Assembly: GCF_029502005.1 (NCBI RefSeq)
Contig: NZ_JAMQOT010000013.1
Location: 1-64,000 of the forward strand
Reading direction: 5' to 3'
Length of the DNA: 64,000 nt
From: Natrinema salsiterrestre
Lineage (GTDB): Archaea > Halobacteriota > Halobacteria > Halobacteriales > Natrialbaceae
The notes beneath the pieces were generated by a model. It did not search any database and was not told the origin of the DNA. It worked only from the letters and a program-made list of their open reading frames with translations. The position numbers and the translations under genes were made by a program. Positions 36,097 through 44,250 of this stretch are shown here, one piece after another; position 1 is the first letter of the stretch, and every line of letters starts with the position of its first letter.

Positions 36097-36998
36097 GCGA
36101 ACCCACCGACTCCCCGACCCGAAGCACTGCTACCGGCAACGGCGCAACCAATCGTGATGAGGCACCAACGGTCAAGGCACGAGATGATATCAATGAATGC
36201 GGATGTCTCGAATGCCGTAACATCGAAACGAGTGCAACTCGTCGAACCGTCCTCGATGCGTTAGTCTGGTCCGTTCGCCTGTTTCGATCCTATCCGTCGA
36301 TTGTCGTCTTCGCGGGTATGATAATCCTCGCTAATCGTCTTCTCGAGATGGACAGCATCGATGTGCTTCCGATGCCTGCAGTCGGCGTGTTCGAGACCCT
36401 GACGGCGTTCGCGTTCATCTTCTTGGTACGAGCCTACGTGGGAACGATCGCTGCTGGAGAACTGATTGGCGAACCCGTAACGATACGCGAGGGACTACAG
36501 CGAAGTATCGCTCGGACGCCAGCGTTAGTCGGCTTGATTTTCCTTCTCGTTTTTTTGATCATGACGATTCCGTTCTTCAGCTTGCTCCCGCTTTTCGTTC
36601 TGGTCGGCGCTATCCCAGGAAATCCCGTGGAGGTGGTAGGCTTTCCCGTCGCAGCGGCAGTCGGTGTAATTCTCTTTGCCGTACCGTTTCTTCTTTTGGT
36701 GTTCAAGTTCTGGTTCGCACCGGAAGCCTGCGTTATTGGCCAGTACGGTCCCGTCGAATCACTTCAGGTTAGCTGGCGCATTACGGCGAACTACCGAGGA
36801 AAGTTGGTGCTCGTCACAGTGATCGTTATTGGGAGTGCAATCAGCCACTATCTGCCAATATATCTGCCCAAGATGGGGACAAGCCTGACATCGTTATATT
36901 TTGTTTTTGGCGTGCTCTCATCAAGCATCGGTGAACTGCTTTCTATTGTGTGGGCAAGCGCTTACGCGCACATCTACGTTCAGGAGATGGTGTCCTGA
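36093..36998 (+). CDS. membrane protein with N-terminal Cys motif, coupled to HTH gene
   Basis: 301 aa. A disordered, polar N-terminus (about 1-50) contains CGCLEC (residues about 37-42), a potential metal site or redox motif on the cytoplasmic side. Six hydrophobic helices follow. A loop with ECR...TSATRRTVLDALVWSVRLF leads into the first. The region VESLQVSWRITANYRGKLVL near residue 225 parallels the loop in the protein at 34744. It overlaps the HTH gene by 4 nt, so the two are co-translated. I do not recognise a functional family beyond the DUF7847-like resemblance. Confidence 0.6.
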   Translation: MSEPTDSPTRSTATGNGATNRDEAPTVKARDDINECGCLECRNIETSATRRTVLDALVWSVRLFRSYPSIVVFAGMIILANRLLEMDSIDVLPMPAVGVFETLTAFAFIFLVRAYVGTIAAGELIGEPVTIREGLQRSIARTPALVGLIFLLVFLIMTIPFFSLLPLFVLVGAIPGNPVEVVGFPVAAAVGVILFAVPFLLLVFKFWFAPEACVIGQYGPVESLQVSWRITANYRGKLVLVTVIVIGSAISHYLPIYLPKMGTSLTSLYFVFGVLSSSIGELLSIVWASAYAHIYVQEMVS

Positions 36999-37130
36999 AT
37001 TCTATGCTCTAAAATGTCTGTGCCCTCATACCAGGGGGTATTCCCATCGGTTGCGCTCCTCGAAGGCGTTCGAGACCCCACCCATTCTGGGGCGACAGAC
37101 TGTCTCGAGCAATGGCTCAGTTTCTTCTCG

Positions 37131-37702
37131 TCAGTGACTAAACGTCCCATCCGGCGCAGGAACAAGTCCGGTACGGATCTCGAGGTCGTCGAGCATGCCG
37201 GTGTACTGCATCCGGACGGCGGGATCGAACTGCATCTCCTCGATATCGATCCCGTCGCGTTCGAAGGCGTCCTCGGCCTGATCGCGCAGCTCCCGGAGCG
37301 TGGCGGTCAGTGCTTCAGCGACGGCGTCGGCGTTGCTCAGGTCCGGCTGAATCATCAGATCCAGCGAGTGGTCGTACCGGTAGGCGTAATCGGCCGTCAC
37401 ACAGCCGAAGGCCGAGAACGCAGCTGCCCAATCCGGAATGAGGACGTCCTGGAAGTCGAGGTTCTTCGTATAGCCCGCCGCGTGGAGCGGACCACCGCCA
37501 CCGTAGCTGACGAGTTGGTAGTTCTCCGGCGAGTAGCCCAGCCCCAGGATCATTGCGTTCAGTTCGTTTGTCATGTCCCGCTTGACGATATCGAGCACGC
37601 CGCGGGCAGTTTCGTACGGGTCTTGATCGAGCGGTCCGGCGACCTTCTCTTCGATGTACTCCTCGGCCCGATCGACGTCGAGCTCGAGATCGACACCAGT
37701 GA
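37131..37702 (-). pseudogene. hydantoinase/oxoprolinase (HyuA-type) subunit, internal fragment
   Basis: The minus strand reads TGVDLELDVDRAEEYIEEKV, then RDMTNELNAMILGLGYSPEN and QLVSYGGGGPLHAAGYTKNL. That is the characteristic ASKHA-fold C-terminal half of HyuA/acetone carboxylase-like proteins (the SYGGGGPLHA motif). The left end runs through VRMQYTGMLDDLEI into a stop. The right end has no start and breaks off at 37702, where an unrelated plus-strand tail begins. Both ends are lost, so it is a relic of a longer (about 700 aa) gene. Confidence 0.75.
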
Positions 37703-37810
37703 GCTACAGGAGAAAGCAGAGGAGATTCAGCGCCAGAAACAGCAAGTGCACAGCGGTTACAGCAGGCACAGGGCCAGCAGGAAGAACCCATCCAGGGCAT
37801 GTTCCGATAG
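37701..37810 (+). pseudogene. C-terminal tail of an unidentified protein, frameshifted
   Basis: From 37701 the plus strand encodes ELQEKAEEIQRQKQQV. After a one-base shift it encodes QRLQQAQGQQEEPIQGMFR and TAG 37808-37810. The Gln/Glu-rich helical composition looks like a genuine coiled-coil tail, but I do not recognise the family. It abuts the HyuA fragment directly, so the junction at about 37702 joins two broken genes. Confidence 0.4.
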
Positions 37811-38077
37811 AGTACTACTCTATTTGGGGAAGCGGTGTTAGAAAAACAGATTCGAGTTAGCCCGTTCTCAGACGAAGGGTAGCCCCGTACTCAGGTTAAA
37901 ATGGAGAGATAGTCCTCAGCGAGACCGATAGTGATAGAGTGACTGGCAGTAACTACATATGTCAGCCACGTCCATCTTGACAATCGATGATCTGTGCTGG
38001 GACAGTATTGGATTGACAGTTCCACGTCGTGGAACTCGGTACTGGGATTCATTACTGTCTCATGCGACGTATCGTCT

Positions 38078-38392
38078 ATGGAGTTCGTCACCACGGAAAC
38101 GGTTCCTGGTCGGGAAATCGAAGAGGCGCTTGGTATCGCACGAGGGAACACTGTGAAAGCACGGAACGTTGGTAGGGATATTACGCAGAGCATCCGCAAT
38201 ATCACTGGCGGTGAGTTGAAAGCCTATTCCGAACTGCTAACCGACGCGCGTGATGAGGCTCTCGAGCGCATGGCTGATGATGCCCGGTCGATGGATGCCG
38301 ACGCTGTGGTCAATGTCCGTCTCGAGAGTTCTCAGATTGCAAACGGTGGCTCCGAAGTGATCGCATACGGCACGGCCGTGCGACTCCGATAA
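38078..38392 (+). CDS. YbjQ/UPF0145 family protein
   Basis: 104 aa from ATG 38078; the longer frame from 37994 adds a non-family N-terminus. VTTETVPGREIEEALGIARG, TVKARNVGRDITQSIRNITG, GGELKAYSELLTDARDEALERM and DADAVVNVRLES give the full YbjQ pattern. The family forms pentameric rings and its function is not established. It stands next to a small membrane-protein gene in the same direction (49 bp gap). The 265 bp upstream (37811-38077) contain no gene. Confidence 0.88.
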   Translation: MEFVTTETVPGREIEEALGIARGNTVKARNVGRDITQSIRNITGGELKAYSELLTDARDEALERMADDARSMDADAVVNVRLESSQIANGGSEVIAYGTAVRLR

Positions 38393-38441
38393 CTCTCGCT
38401 GCCACCATCGGCGGTACGATGATCGCTAGGTGACGTCATCT

Positions 38442-38915
38442 ATGGTCGAACGGACTGACCCAGCTAGAACCGGCGTCAAAGCTGGCCGTGTCGTCGGGCT
38501 GCTAACGGCCGTGTTTGCGGTTATCAGTCTGATACGGGTCCAGGGCTCGTACTATGAGAACGTCGCGACGGTATTCACGCTGCTCGGAATTGAGTCCCAG
38601 TTCTCGGTAACGGTGCTGTTCTGGGGAAACGTCCTTCTCACAGCTTCTGCGCGCTACGTTATCGGGTATGTTGTCGGCTCGCTTATCGGTGTCCTGTATG
38701 ACTGGCTTGACCGCCCATCTCTACTGATTTTGATCGGAATCGTATTCGTCGTTGGTGCCGTCGACGGGCTTCTTGCAGCCATCGATACACGTAGTATCGG
38801 CATCGGATGTGCGTACGCCATAGCCTGGCTCTGTTACGTCCCGGTCTTCGCCTGGTTATTCGAGGATGATGCCGGTACTGTGGAGAAAGGCCCGCTCCGA
38901 CTAGGGGATCTCTGA
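38442..38915 (+). CDS. four-helix membrane protein of unknown function
   Basis: 157 aa from ATG 38442 (GTG 38430 is also in frame). Hydrophobic helices lie at about 15-38, 60-88, 92-115 and 120-145. The N-terminus is polar, and the C-terminus (FEDDAGTVEKGPLRLGDL) is acidic and probably cytoplasmic. I do not recognise the family. It follows the YbjQ gene closely and may be co-transcribed. A hairpin at 38935-38960 may end the transcript. Confidence 0.5.
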   Translation: MVERTDPARTGVKAGRVVGLLTAVFAVISLIRVQGSYYENVATVFTLLGIESQFSVTVLFWGNVLLTASARYVIGYVVGSLIGVLYDWLDRPSLLILIGIVFVVGAVDGLLAAIDTRSIGIGCAYAIAWLCYVPVFAWLFEDDAGTVEKGPLRLGDL

Positions 38916-38934
38916 TCGCATTGTGGCCGTGGTG

Positions 38935-38960
38935 CGAGAGCGTTCCAGAGAGTGCTCTCG
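38935..38960 (+). terminator. possible hairpin terminator
   Basis: CGAGAGC (38935-38941) and GCTCTCG (38954-38960) form a 7-bp stem with a 12-nt loop, 20 bp after the membrane-protein stop. There is no U-run, which archaeal terminators usually need, so the assignment is weak. Confidence 0.3.
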
Positions 38961-39030
38961 TTACGACCACTGGGCCGAGCGGCATCACGAAAGAACTAGA
39001 GAGGAACGGTTTTAGCGAACAGTGCTCCAT

Positions 39031-39219
39031 TCAGTTTCGGAATCGCTGGATCACGACAAGTCCGCCAGCGACGGCTGCGACGCCGCCAATGACGAGTGGG
39101 AGAACTTCCCCATCTGGATTACTCCATGTCCAGTCAAGGAACACGGTTCCGATGATGGCGATGACCATGACAAGGACGCCGAGTACGGTTCCAATCGAAC
39201 TGCCTCGGTGGAAGACCAT
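39031..39219 (-). CDS. small two-helix membrane protein
   Basis: 62 aa from ATG 39219 (MVFHRGSS). Helix 1 is at about 8-28 (TVLGVLVMVIAIIGTVFL) and helix 2 at about 38-56 (LPLVIGGVAAVAGGLVVI), with a short acidic loop between and RFRN at the end. Many haloarchaea encode such mini membrane proteins; no function is known. It lies divergently upstream of the HTH/DUF7521 pair. Confidence 0.5.
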   Translation of the reverse strand: MVFHRGSSIGTVLGVLVMVIAIIGTVFLDWTWSNPDGEVLPLVIGGVAAVAGGLVVIQRFRN

Positions 39220-39313
39220 ACACAACCTATACAGGGGCAGATAGTTAAATCGAATAACACAACTCCAGGACGTGGAACTGTGGTGTCGGCTTTACACCGA
39301 AAGGAGGATATCA

Positions 39314-39667
39314 ATGGATCGTGATAATGAGGAGCTTCGGTCAATCGCGTCTCTCCTCGCAGATGAATGTACACAGACGATCCTCATCGAAACAGCTACT
39401 GAGCCAATGTCTGCTGAAGAATTAAGTGAGGTGTGTGAGGTGTCGCCCCAGACGATTTACCGTCGGTTAGATGATCTTTCCGAACATGATCTGATTGAGG
39501 AGGACCTGCAGCCAGATGCTGACGGGCACCACTACAAAGTCTATACTGCAACCCTTGATCGTGTTGTTGTTGATCTCACGACAGACGGATTTGAACTCAG
39601 TCTCTCACGCCGGGATCGGATGGCCGATCGGTTCACCCAGTTTGTTAACGAGGTGCGGGATCGATGA
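39314..39667 (+). CDS. winged-helix transcriptional regulator (ArsR-like), paired with DUF7521 gene
   Basis: 117 aa from ATG 39314, which has an AAGGAGGA ribosome-binding site at 39301-39308. The wHTH is ADECTQTILIETATEPMSAE, then SEVCEVSPQTIYRRLDDLSE and LIEEDLQPDADGHHYKVYTA. The last 35 residues are an amphipathic helix. The stop overlaps the next gene (ATGATG at 39664). In haloarchaea such regulators commonly stand next to a DUF7521 membrane protein, which they may control. Confidence 0.82.
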   Translation: MDRDNEELRSIASLLADECTQTILIETATEPMSAEELSEVCEVSPQTIYRRLDDLSEHDLIEEDLQPDADGHHYKVYTATLDRVVVDLTTDGFELSLSRRDRMADRFTQFVNEVRDR

Positions 39668-39978
39668 TGCTCTTCCAGGTCAACCCTGCTCTCCAGACAC
39701 AGATCGCGTTCGCCTTGACCCTGATATCAACTCTCCTTGGCTTGCTCGTCGGATATATTGCGCTGAGAGGCTACTGGCGGAGTCGGAAACGGCCGATGAT
39801 GTTTATTGCGATCGGCTTTTTCCTCGTCTTCTGGACGCCTGTCTTGCTGCTCGCTGGCCCAGTACTTGTACCAGTAGTCGGCCAATTTATCTACGGAATG
39901 CTTGGAGAGATCAGCCGCATACTGGGTCTCATCTGTATTCTGTATGGGTTGCGAATACCGTTCACGCAATCCGACTAA
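39664..39978 (+). CDS. DUF7521-like three-helix membrane protein
   Basis: 104 aa; ATG 39664 or 39667. Three hydrophobic helices occupy about 13-36, 46-66 and 68-98. The loop after helix 1 is RGYWRSRKRPMMF, the feature by which I recognise the family. It overlaps the upstream regulator gene by 4 nt. The role is unknown. Confidence 0.65.
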   Translation: MMLFQVNPALQTQIAFALTLISTLLGLLVGYIALRGYWRSRKRPMMFIAIGFFLVFWTPVLLLAGPVLVPVVGQFIYGMLGEISRILGLICILYGLRIPFTQSD

Positions 39979-40032
39979 CGAAGAACGCGTCTCGTTATCG
40001 CCAGTACATCTCAGGCAGTAGTGGCAGCAGTG

Positions 40033-40473
40033 CTATGGGCCGTTTTCCTCAAATTCGATCGAATCCGGGTGGACCGTGATGTAGAGGTAGTGGTCCGGTG
40101 AAGGAAGATTCCATTCGTAGCTCTCTGACAGGCCGTCCTCGGTTTCAGCCTCAAACCGATACTGTGTTGCCGACTCGAACACGTCGTTGTACTTGGTGGC
40201 CTCTGATGCGGCGATATCCGTCGTATCTGAGAGGGGTTCCGTCTCCTCTGTGAGATTTGTGACTGTGGTCGTTACTGTGATTGTAGAATCGGTGTTATTG
40301 AATACGGTAACTTCTCCTGGATTGCCGCCGAAGAGTCCAGAAAGGGCTGAACAACCGGCGGTAAGCGGCAGTCCCATCACGGCAACGCCACGGCAGATTG
40401 CACGGCGAGAGATCGTTTGGGAAGAGTCTGAACGAGGTCCAGTTGACTGATTGTCCGATAAGGTACGTCTCAT
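40033..40473 (-). CDS. Tat lipoprotein of unknown function
   Basis: 146 aa from ATG 40473, giving a Tat-type signal SRRAICRGVAVMGLPLTAGC with the lipobox Cys at about residue 41. The mature part (EVTVFNNTDSTITVTTTVTN, then EATKYNDVFES) has the pattern of a small beta-sandwich found in haloarchaeal lipoproteins with Ig-like folds. The C-terminus includes HYLYITVHPDSIEF. The gene is convergent with the DUF7521 gene. No functional family is recognised. Confidence 0.6.
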   Translation of the reverse strand: MRRTLSDNQSTGPRSDSSQTISRRAICRGVAVMGLPLTAGCSALSGLFGGNPGEVTVFNNTDSTITVTTTVTNLTEETEPLSDTTDIAASEATKYNDVFESATQYRFEAETEDGLSESYEWNLPSPDHYLYITVHPDSIEFEENGP

Positions 40474-40732
40474 ACTCGGATATAAGCCAGCAGTAAAAAA
40501 ACAGTAGGACCCGAGTTCCATTGGCTGGAACTGTGTTACTCGCTTCAAGTCGTGATGTGTGTTGTTTCCGATACCATTCTGCAGATAGAGAGAAGACTAT
40601 GATTGGCGAGAGATGTACTCTTACACTCCCTTAATCGTGTGGATCTGTTGAAATGATATTCTTCAGACACATTCCCGTCTGTAATGGTTGGTCACTGAAG
40701 AGTGCGAATCTATCGGCAGAATGGGTTCACGG

Positions 40733-41140
40733 TTAGCATTCGATGTCGGCGACCTGCGCCAACTGCGGTCGCTCGTCGCTTGGATGTGAGTACCAGAAAT
40801 GGAATTGGAGACAGTAGTTCTCGTCGAGGTCATCAACACCTAAGATATCGACGCTCCCTGCGAAATCCTCGACGACTCCGTGTAACGCGACCGGGGAGAC
40901 GTCTTCGTCCGGAGCTATCGTCAATAGCTCGTTGACGCCCGCGTCGACACGATGTGAGTCCCAGTCTAGCATGCCGGCTTCGGTTTCGAGCGCGAGGTGG
41001 AACGTCCGCGCTCCGCCGTCCGCATTCCGGAGTTCGACACTCACCTCCCTGAGGGATCCGCTAGACGTGAACGGAGTGATACAGCCGGAGAACCCGGTCA
41101 ACACGGCGGTCGCAGCGAGGAGGGCGTGGCGGCGTTGCAC
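40733..41140 (-). CDS. small Sec/Tat lipoprotein of unknown function
   Basis: 135 aa. The N-terminus MQRRHALLAATAVLTGFSGC is a short signal with a lipobox (Cys 20). The mature domain (EVSVELRNADGGARTFHLAL, later VNELLTIAPDEDVSPVALHG) suggests a beta-sandwich like that of the neighbouring lipoprotein at 40033. It ends in a Cys (ADIEC). It lies directly downstream of a damaged IS5-type transposase in the same direction. Confidence 0.6.
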   Translation of the reverse strand: MQRRHALLAATAVLTGFSGCITPFTSSGSLREVSVELRNADGGARTFHLALETEAGMLDWDSHRVDAGVNELLTIAPDEDVSPVALHGVVEDFAGSVDILGVDDLDENYCLQFHFWYSHPSDERPQLAQVADIEC

Positions 41141-41213
41141 ATATCCGACTACTTTCGGCCGTAGTAAGTATGTTATCTGTACTGAGCGATTCTTGAGTCC
41201 CTGTATTGATCTC

Positions 41214-42034
41214 TCAGAGTGATCGGTCTACATTATGAGTGAGACATGCGATGGTGAGCTCACGGAACTGCTTCCACCAGCGTCGTGACCGGACAAACGC
41301 ACCGTACTTCCGCTTGAGTGTTGAGTTGACAGTCTCGGATTGACTCCGCTGGCCGTCGAGGTCAGCGTCTAAGCGCGCGTTCCATGCCTTGTGGAACGAT
41401 GTGAATTCACGATGCTTCATCAGTGGCCGAACCTCGTATTGACGGGCAAGCCGTCTGATCTTCTGGTCGTCGTAGCCCTTGTCACTGGGCAGAATGTCAA
41501 TATTCTCGGGATTGCGCTTGATCAACGACGGAGCGATCTGGCTATCGTGTTTTCGTGTCGTCGTCACGTGTAAATCGAGACTCGCGTTTACTTTCGCATC
41601 GACCAACAACGTCACTTTGAGTTGCTGAATCGTAAGCTCAGCGCGTTTCGTGTAGTGTTTCGAAGCGTGACTGCGGTCGAATCCTGACGAATCAACACCA
41701 ACAACTCCGCTTGTCGGAAGTAGCGTCGCTGAGAGGGTCAATATAACACGCCACACAGCCATATCAAGCCGGTTGAACGCCTTACAGAGTGTTGAAGGCG
41801 CAGGAAGTTCGGTAAGCCAAGGGTTCGACGGACGCGTGGCACCTCGATCAGTTCGTCAAGCAGACCACGATAGGTCGTGTTCTTCCGCACTTTGAGACAG
41901 ATCAGAACAACGTGTTGCGGAAGTGTATAGCGGTGTTTGGAGAACTTTGAGGAGTATCGAGAGACCGTTCGGCGTGCCAGATGGATCGCTTTCTCAGTAA
42001 ACCGGAGGATCTGTGACTTTGGGAGGGCCTTCAT
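41214..42034 (-). pseudogene. IS5-type transposase, split by a frameshift
   Basis: The N-terminal frame (42034 to about 41800) encodes FTEKAIHLARRTVSRYSSKF, then YTLPQHVVLICLKVRKNTTY, the start of a haloarchaeal IS5-group transposase. Residues ELPAPSTLCKAFNRL and then LTLSATLLPTSGVVGVDSSG continue in another frame, which runs to 41214 with the DDE segment (VDSSGFDRSHASKHY; ILPSDKGYDD; NSTLKRKYGAFVRSRRWWKQ). At least one indel near 41790-41830 separates the halves. A possible terminal sequence, GGCTTTGTTGAAATCCT (minus strand), ends near 42083. Confidence 0.8.
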
Positions 42035-42208
42035 GCCGTGGAATTACAGGCCAAATATGTGACTCTCTGAGGATTTCAACAAAGCCAGATTATGAGAAGA
42101 CACTGGACACGATGGGGTGTGGACACTGGATTAGGACTCGAGACACACCCCGTCCATAGCAGCCCGGCGGTGACTGTCGAGATCGGCGGCTCCTCGAGTA
42201 CGATACGA

Positions 42209-42233
42209 TAGGAGAACCAGCTAGATTCTCCTA
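42209..42233 (-). terminator. hairpin immediately after the HalOD1 stop codon
   Basis: TAGGAGAA (42209-42216) and TTCTCCTA (42226-42233) are perfect inverted repeats with a 9-nt loop, touching the stop of the minus-strand HalOD1 gene at 42234. The position suits a transcript end; the mechanism is not shown. Confidence 0.4.
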
Positions 42234-42449
42234 CTATGGGCTTTCAAGAACCTGCACATCGGACTGCGTCACGCAGAGACGGAACTCACCAACCGAGAAT
42301 GTGACTTCGAGATCAGCACCTGCTGAGTCGACGAGTTGCTCGAGCGCTTCGACATCGATCACTCGGTGCAGTTGGTACTCGTCACGACCGAGTCCCTGTT
42401 CTTCGAGCGCAGTGACGAGCTCGAGGAGTAGATTTCGATCACTCATCAT
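42234..42449 (-). CDS. HalOD1 domain protein downstream of the ArdC-like gene
   Basis: 71 aa; ATG 42449 or 42446. NLLLELVTALEEQGLGRDEY, then LHRVIDVEALEQLVDSAG and LEVTFSVGEFRLCVTQSDV give the HalOD1 layout of helix, ALxxL motif and C-terminal beta hairpin. The gene begins inside the last codons of the ArdC-like gene (11-bp overlap), so the two are translationally coupled. HalOD1 is usually linked to signalling; the coupling to an antirestriction-type gene is unusual. Confidence 0.75.
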   Translation of the reverse strand: MMSDRNLLLELVTALEEQGLGRDEYQLHRVIDVEALEQLVDSAGADLEVTFSVGEFRLCVTQSDVQVLESP

Positions 42450-43380
42450 CCATCACCCCGTCGATGACATCAATGATCTCGGCAGCTGTCGAACTGATCC
42501 GTTCGAACCGGTCGCGAACGACCTCCGGATCGTCCGACTCCCAGGCTGCGAGGTAGAACGCAGAGCCGCTCGTGTCGAGACCGCAGTACTGGCCCACGAC
42601 GTACGCGACGGCCTCAGCCTCGACTTCCCGCTTCGACCGCTCAGTGTTGTCGTCGACGTCGAAGTGGAGCAAGGCGTGCGCGTACTCGTGAATCAGCGTC
42701 CGTGCGAGATCGGCATCGTTCTCCCGATCACGAACCTCGACAAGCGGCTGCGCATCAAAGAGACTCAGCTGCTCACAGACACCCTTCGCCTCCCCGTGCG
42801 TCCACTCTTCGTCTGGAACTATCTGAACCGTCACGCCGAGTTTGTCAGCGGTCTCAGTCAGCTGAGCGACGAGGTCGCCGGCATCACCAGTCGCTTCCGT
42901 CTCGAGGTCAGGGAGCGGCTCGCCCTCGGTCTGAGATATGTCGAACACTGGGGTGGGCTTGAACCCAACGAGGCCTTTCGACCACTTTTTGGGCGGCGTC
43001 TCGTCGTAGTCACAGTTGCTGTCCTCGTGGTAGCTCGGCGAGTTCTCGCACTCCGGGCACTGCGTCGTGATGATCGGTGCCCAGATCCAGATGGCCGACT
43101 CGCCCTCCTTCACGTGGCGGTCGAACTCCTCCTGCCACGTCCGGTAGCCCGCCACCCGGCTCGCCTCGGGACACTGCCGCTTGATGAGGAGCGTATTCCG
43201 ATAGGAGTAGTCGTGGAAGCGACTCTGGATGTCGAGCCACTCTTGGAACTCTGCGCTGGCCTGCGCGTCATCGACGCCGGCGACGAGGTCGTCGATCCAC
43301 TGTTCGATGGTACTGTTCATCTCGTCGGATCGCGTGTCGGTCTGATTGAAGGAGACCGACGGGTCACTGGTCGTTGCCAT
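42439..43380 (-). CDS. ArdC-like antirestriction protein (N-terminal ssDNA-binding, C-terminal metallopeptidase-like)
   Basis: 313 aa from ATG 43380. The ArdC N-terminal type region (about 10-110) has FHDYSYRNTLLIKRQCPEAS, VAGYRTWQEEFDRHVKEGES and AIWIWAPI. A Cys-rich insert (CPEC...C) follows. The C-terminal part has the zinc-metallopeptidase motif LIHEYAHALLHF (HExxH, near residue 212) and EVEAEAVAYVVGQYCGLDTS. In plasmids, ArdC-type proteins protect incoming single-stranded DNA from restriction. This one stands with plasmid-type genes and upstream of a coupled HalOD1 gene. Confidence 0.82.
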   Translation of the reverse strand: MATTSDPSVSFNQTDTRSDEMNSTIEQWIDDLVAGVDDAQASAEFQEWLDIQSRFHDYSYRNTLLIKRQCPEASRVAGYRTWQEEFDRHVKEGESAIWIWAPIITTQCPECENSPSYHEDSNCDYDETPPKKWSKGLVGFKPTPVFDISQTEGEPLPDLETEATGDAGDLVAQLTETADKLGVTVQIVPDEEWTHGEAKGVCEQLSLFDAQPLVEVRDRENDADLARTLIHEYAHALLHFDVDDNTERSKREVEAEAVAYVVGQYCGLDTSGSAFYLAAWESDDPEVVRDRFERISSTAAEIIDVIDGVMDDE

Positions 43381-43467
43381 TGTGCTCACCGAATCGAGTT
43401 CACGGCGACTGCGCCAGTTCAGGATACGCCGCACCCCTCAGGGGCGTACAAAAAACCGAGATCTCGG

Positions 43468-43815
43468 TTACTGGAGTTCGTGGGGTTCGTCAGCGAAGCC
43501 GACTGTGACGAGGTACTTGAGGAACTCGTCGAACCGCCCGACGTCGCTAGGCGTGTCGGTCGCAAGGTGACGCGCCCATTCGATAGCCCACCGGAAGGCG
43601 GGATCCGTTCCGCCCTTGCCGTGAATGTGCCACCAGCGAGCAGCTTTCAGCACGACCAGCGGATTCGTTGGTGGATGCTCGCCGGCAAGCCCACGGGTGA
43701 TGGACTTGATTTCGTCGGGGACGTCAGCGGGATCGATGTCCTCTGATTGCGTGTTATCGATATCAACCGGGATGTCGTCGATTGAGACGTTGTCGGCACT
43801 CTGTTGTTGACTCAC
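43468..43815 (-). CDS. plasmid-type protein of unknown function
   Basis: 115 aa. An acidic, disordered first third (DIPVDIDNTQSEDIDPADVP) is followed by a helical region, LVVLKAARWWHIHGKGGTDP and FRWAIEWARHLATDTPSDVG. I do not recognise a named family. It lies 87 bp upstream of the ArdC-like gene in the same direction. An inverted repeat shared with 54966-55007 lies about 80 bp upstream of its start. Confidence 0.5.
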   Translation of the reverse strand: MSQQQSADNVSIDDIPVDIDNTQSEDIDPADVPDEIKSITRGLAGEHPPTNPLVVLKAARWWHIHGKGGTDPAFRWAIEWARHLATDTPSDVGRFDEFLKYLVTVGFADEPHELQ

Positions 43816-43895
43816 AGGAAGTCACCTCTGGACGAGGACCCTCGATGGAGCCCTCGCCCTCTCTGGGGGCGCAAAAAACATGGGACTACATACTG

Positions 43896-43937
43896 TTAAC
43901 CAACAATAGGTGAACCAACTCGCATATTGTTGGTTAA
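43896..43937. promoter_or_regulatory. inverted repeat TTAACCAACAATA...TATTGTTGGTTAA, site 1
   Basis: Perfect 13-bp arms at 43896-43908 and 43925-43937, total length 42 bp, located 81 bp upstream of the minus-strand gene at 43815. Site 2 (54966-55007) has the same outer ten bases in both arms and the same total length. This suggests an operator for one regulator. Confidence 0.55.
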
Positions 43938-43946
43938 GAGCGGACC

Positions 43947-44168
43947 TTACTCTTCATTTTCACGCAACTCTTCCGCCTTCCACTTGAGCCGTCGCAGAAT
44001 TTGCGTCCGGTTCTGGTGTGCGTTCTCGTAGGCAACGCACTCCTGGAGCGTCTCCATATCTGGAATCGTCGCGACACCAGCCTCGATCAATCGGTGATTC
44101 GGTGCTTCGAGACGCTGCTTCGGTGTAAGACCACCTGATTCTCCAGATTGATCTGACGAGTCATTCAC
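43947..44168 (-). CDS. small plasmid-type protein
   Basis: 73 aa from GTG 44168. KQRLEAPNHRLIEAGVATIP, then MLQECVAYENAHQNRTQILR-like helices (written in the sequence as METLQECVAYENAHQNRTQI) and RRLKWKAEELRENEE suggest an all-helical DNA-associated protein. The family is not recognised. The upstream frame to 44210 has a basic, unlikely N-terminus. It ends 10 bp before inverted-repeat site 1. Confidence 0.45.
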   Translation of the reverse strand: MNDSSDQSGESGGLTPKQRLEAPNHRLIEAGVATIPDMETLQECVAYENAHQNRTQILRRLKWKAEELRENEE

Positions 44169-44250
44169 TGGTGTTCGCCTCCGCGTTCTCAAGGCGACGA
44201 CAAACAGCACCTGCTCACTCTCTGTCCGGCTGATCTTCGGCGACGGTTAC

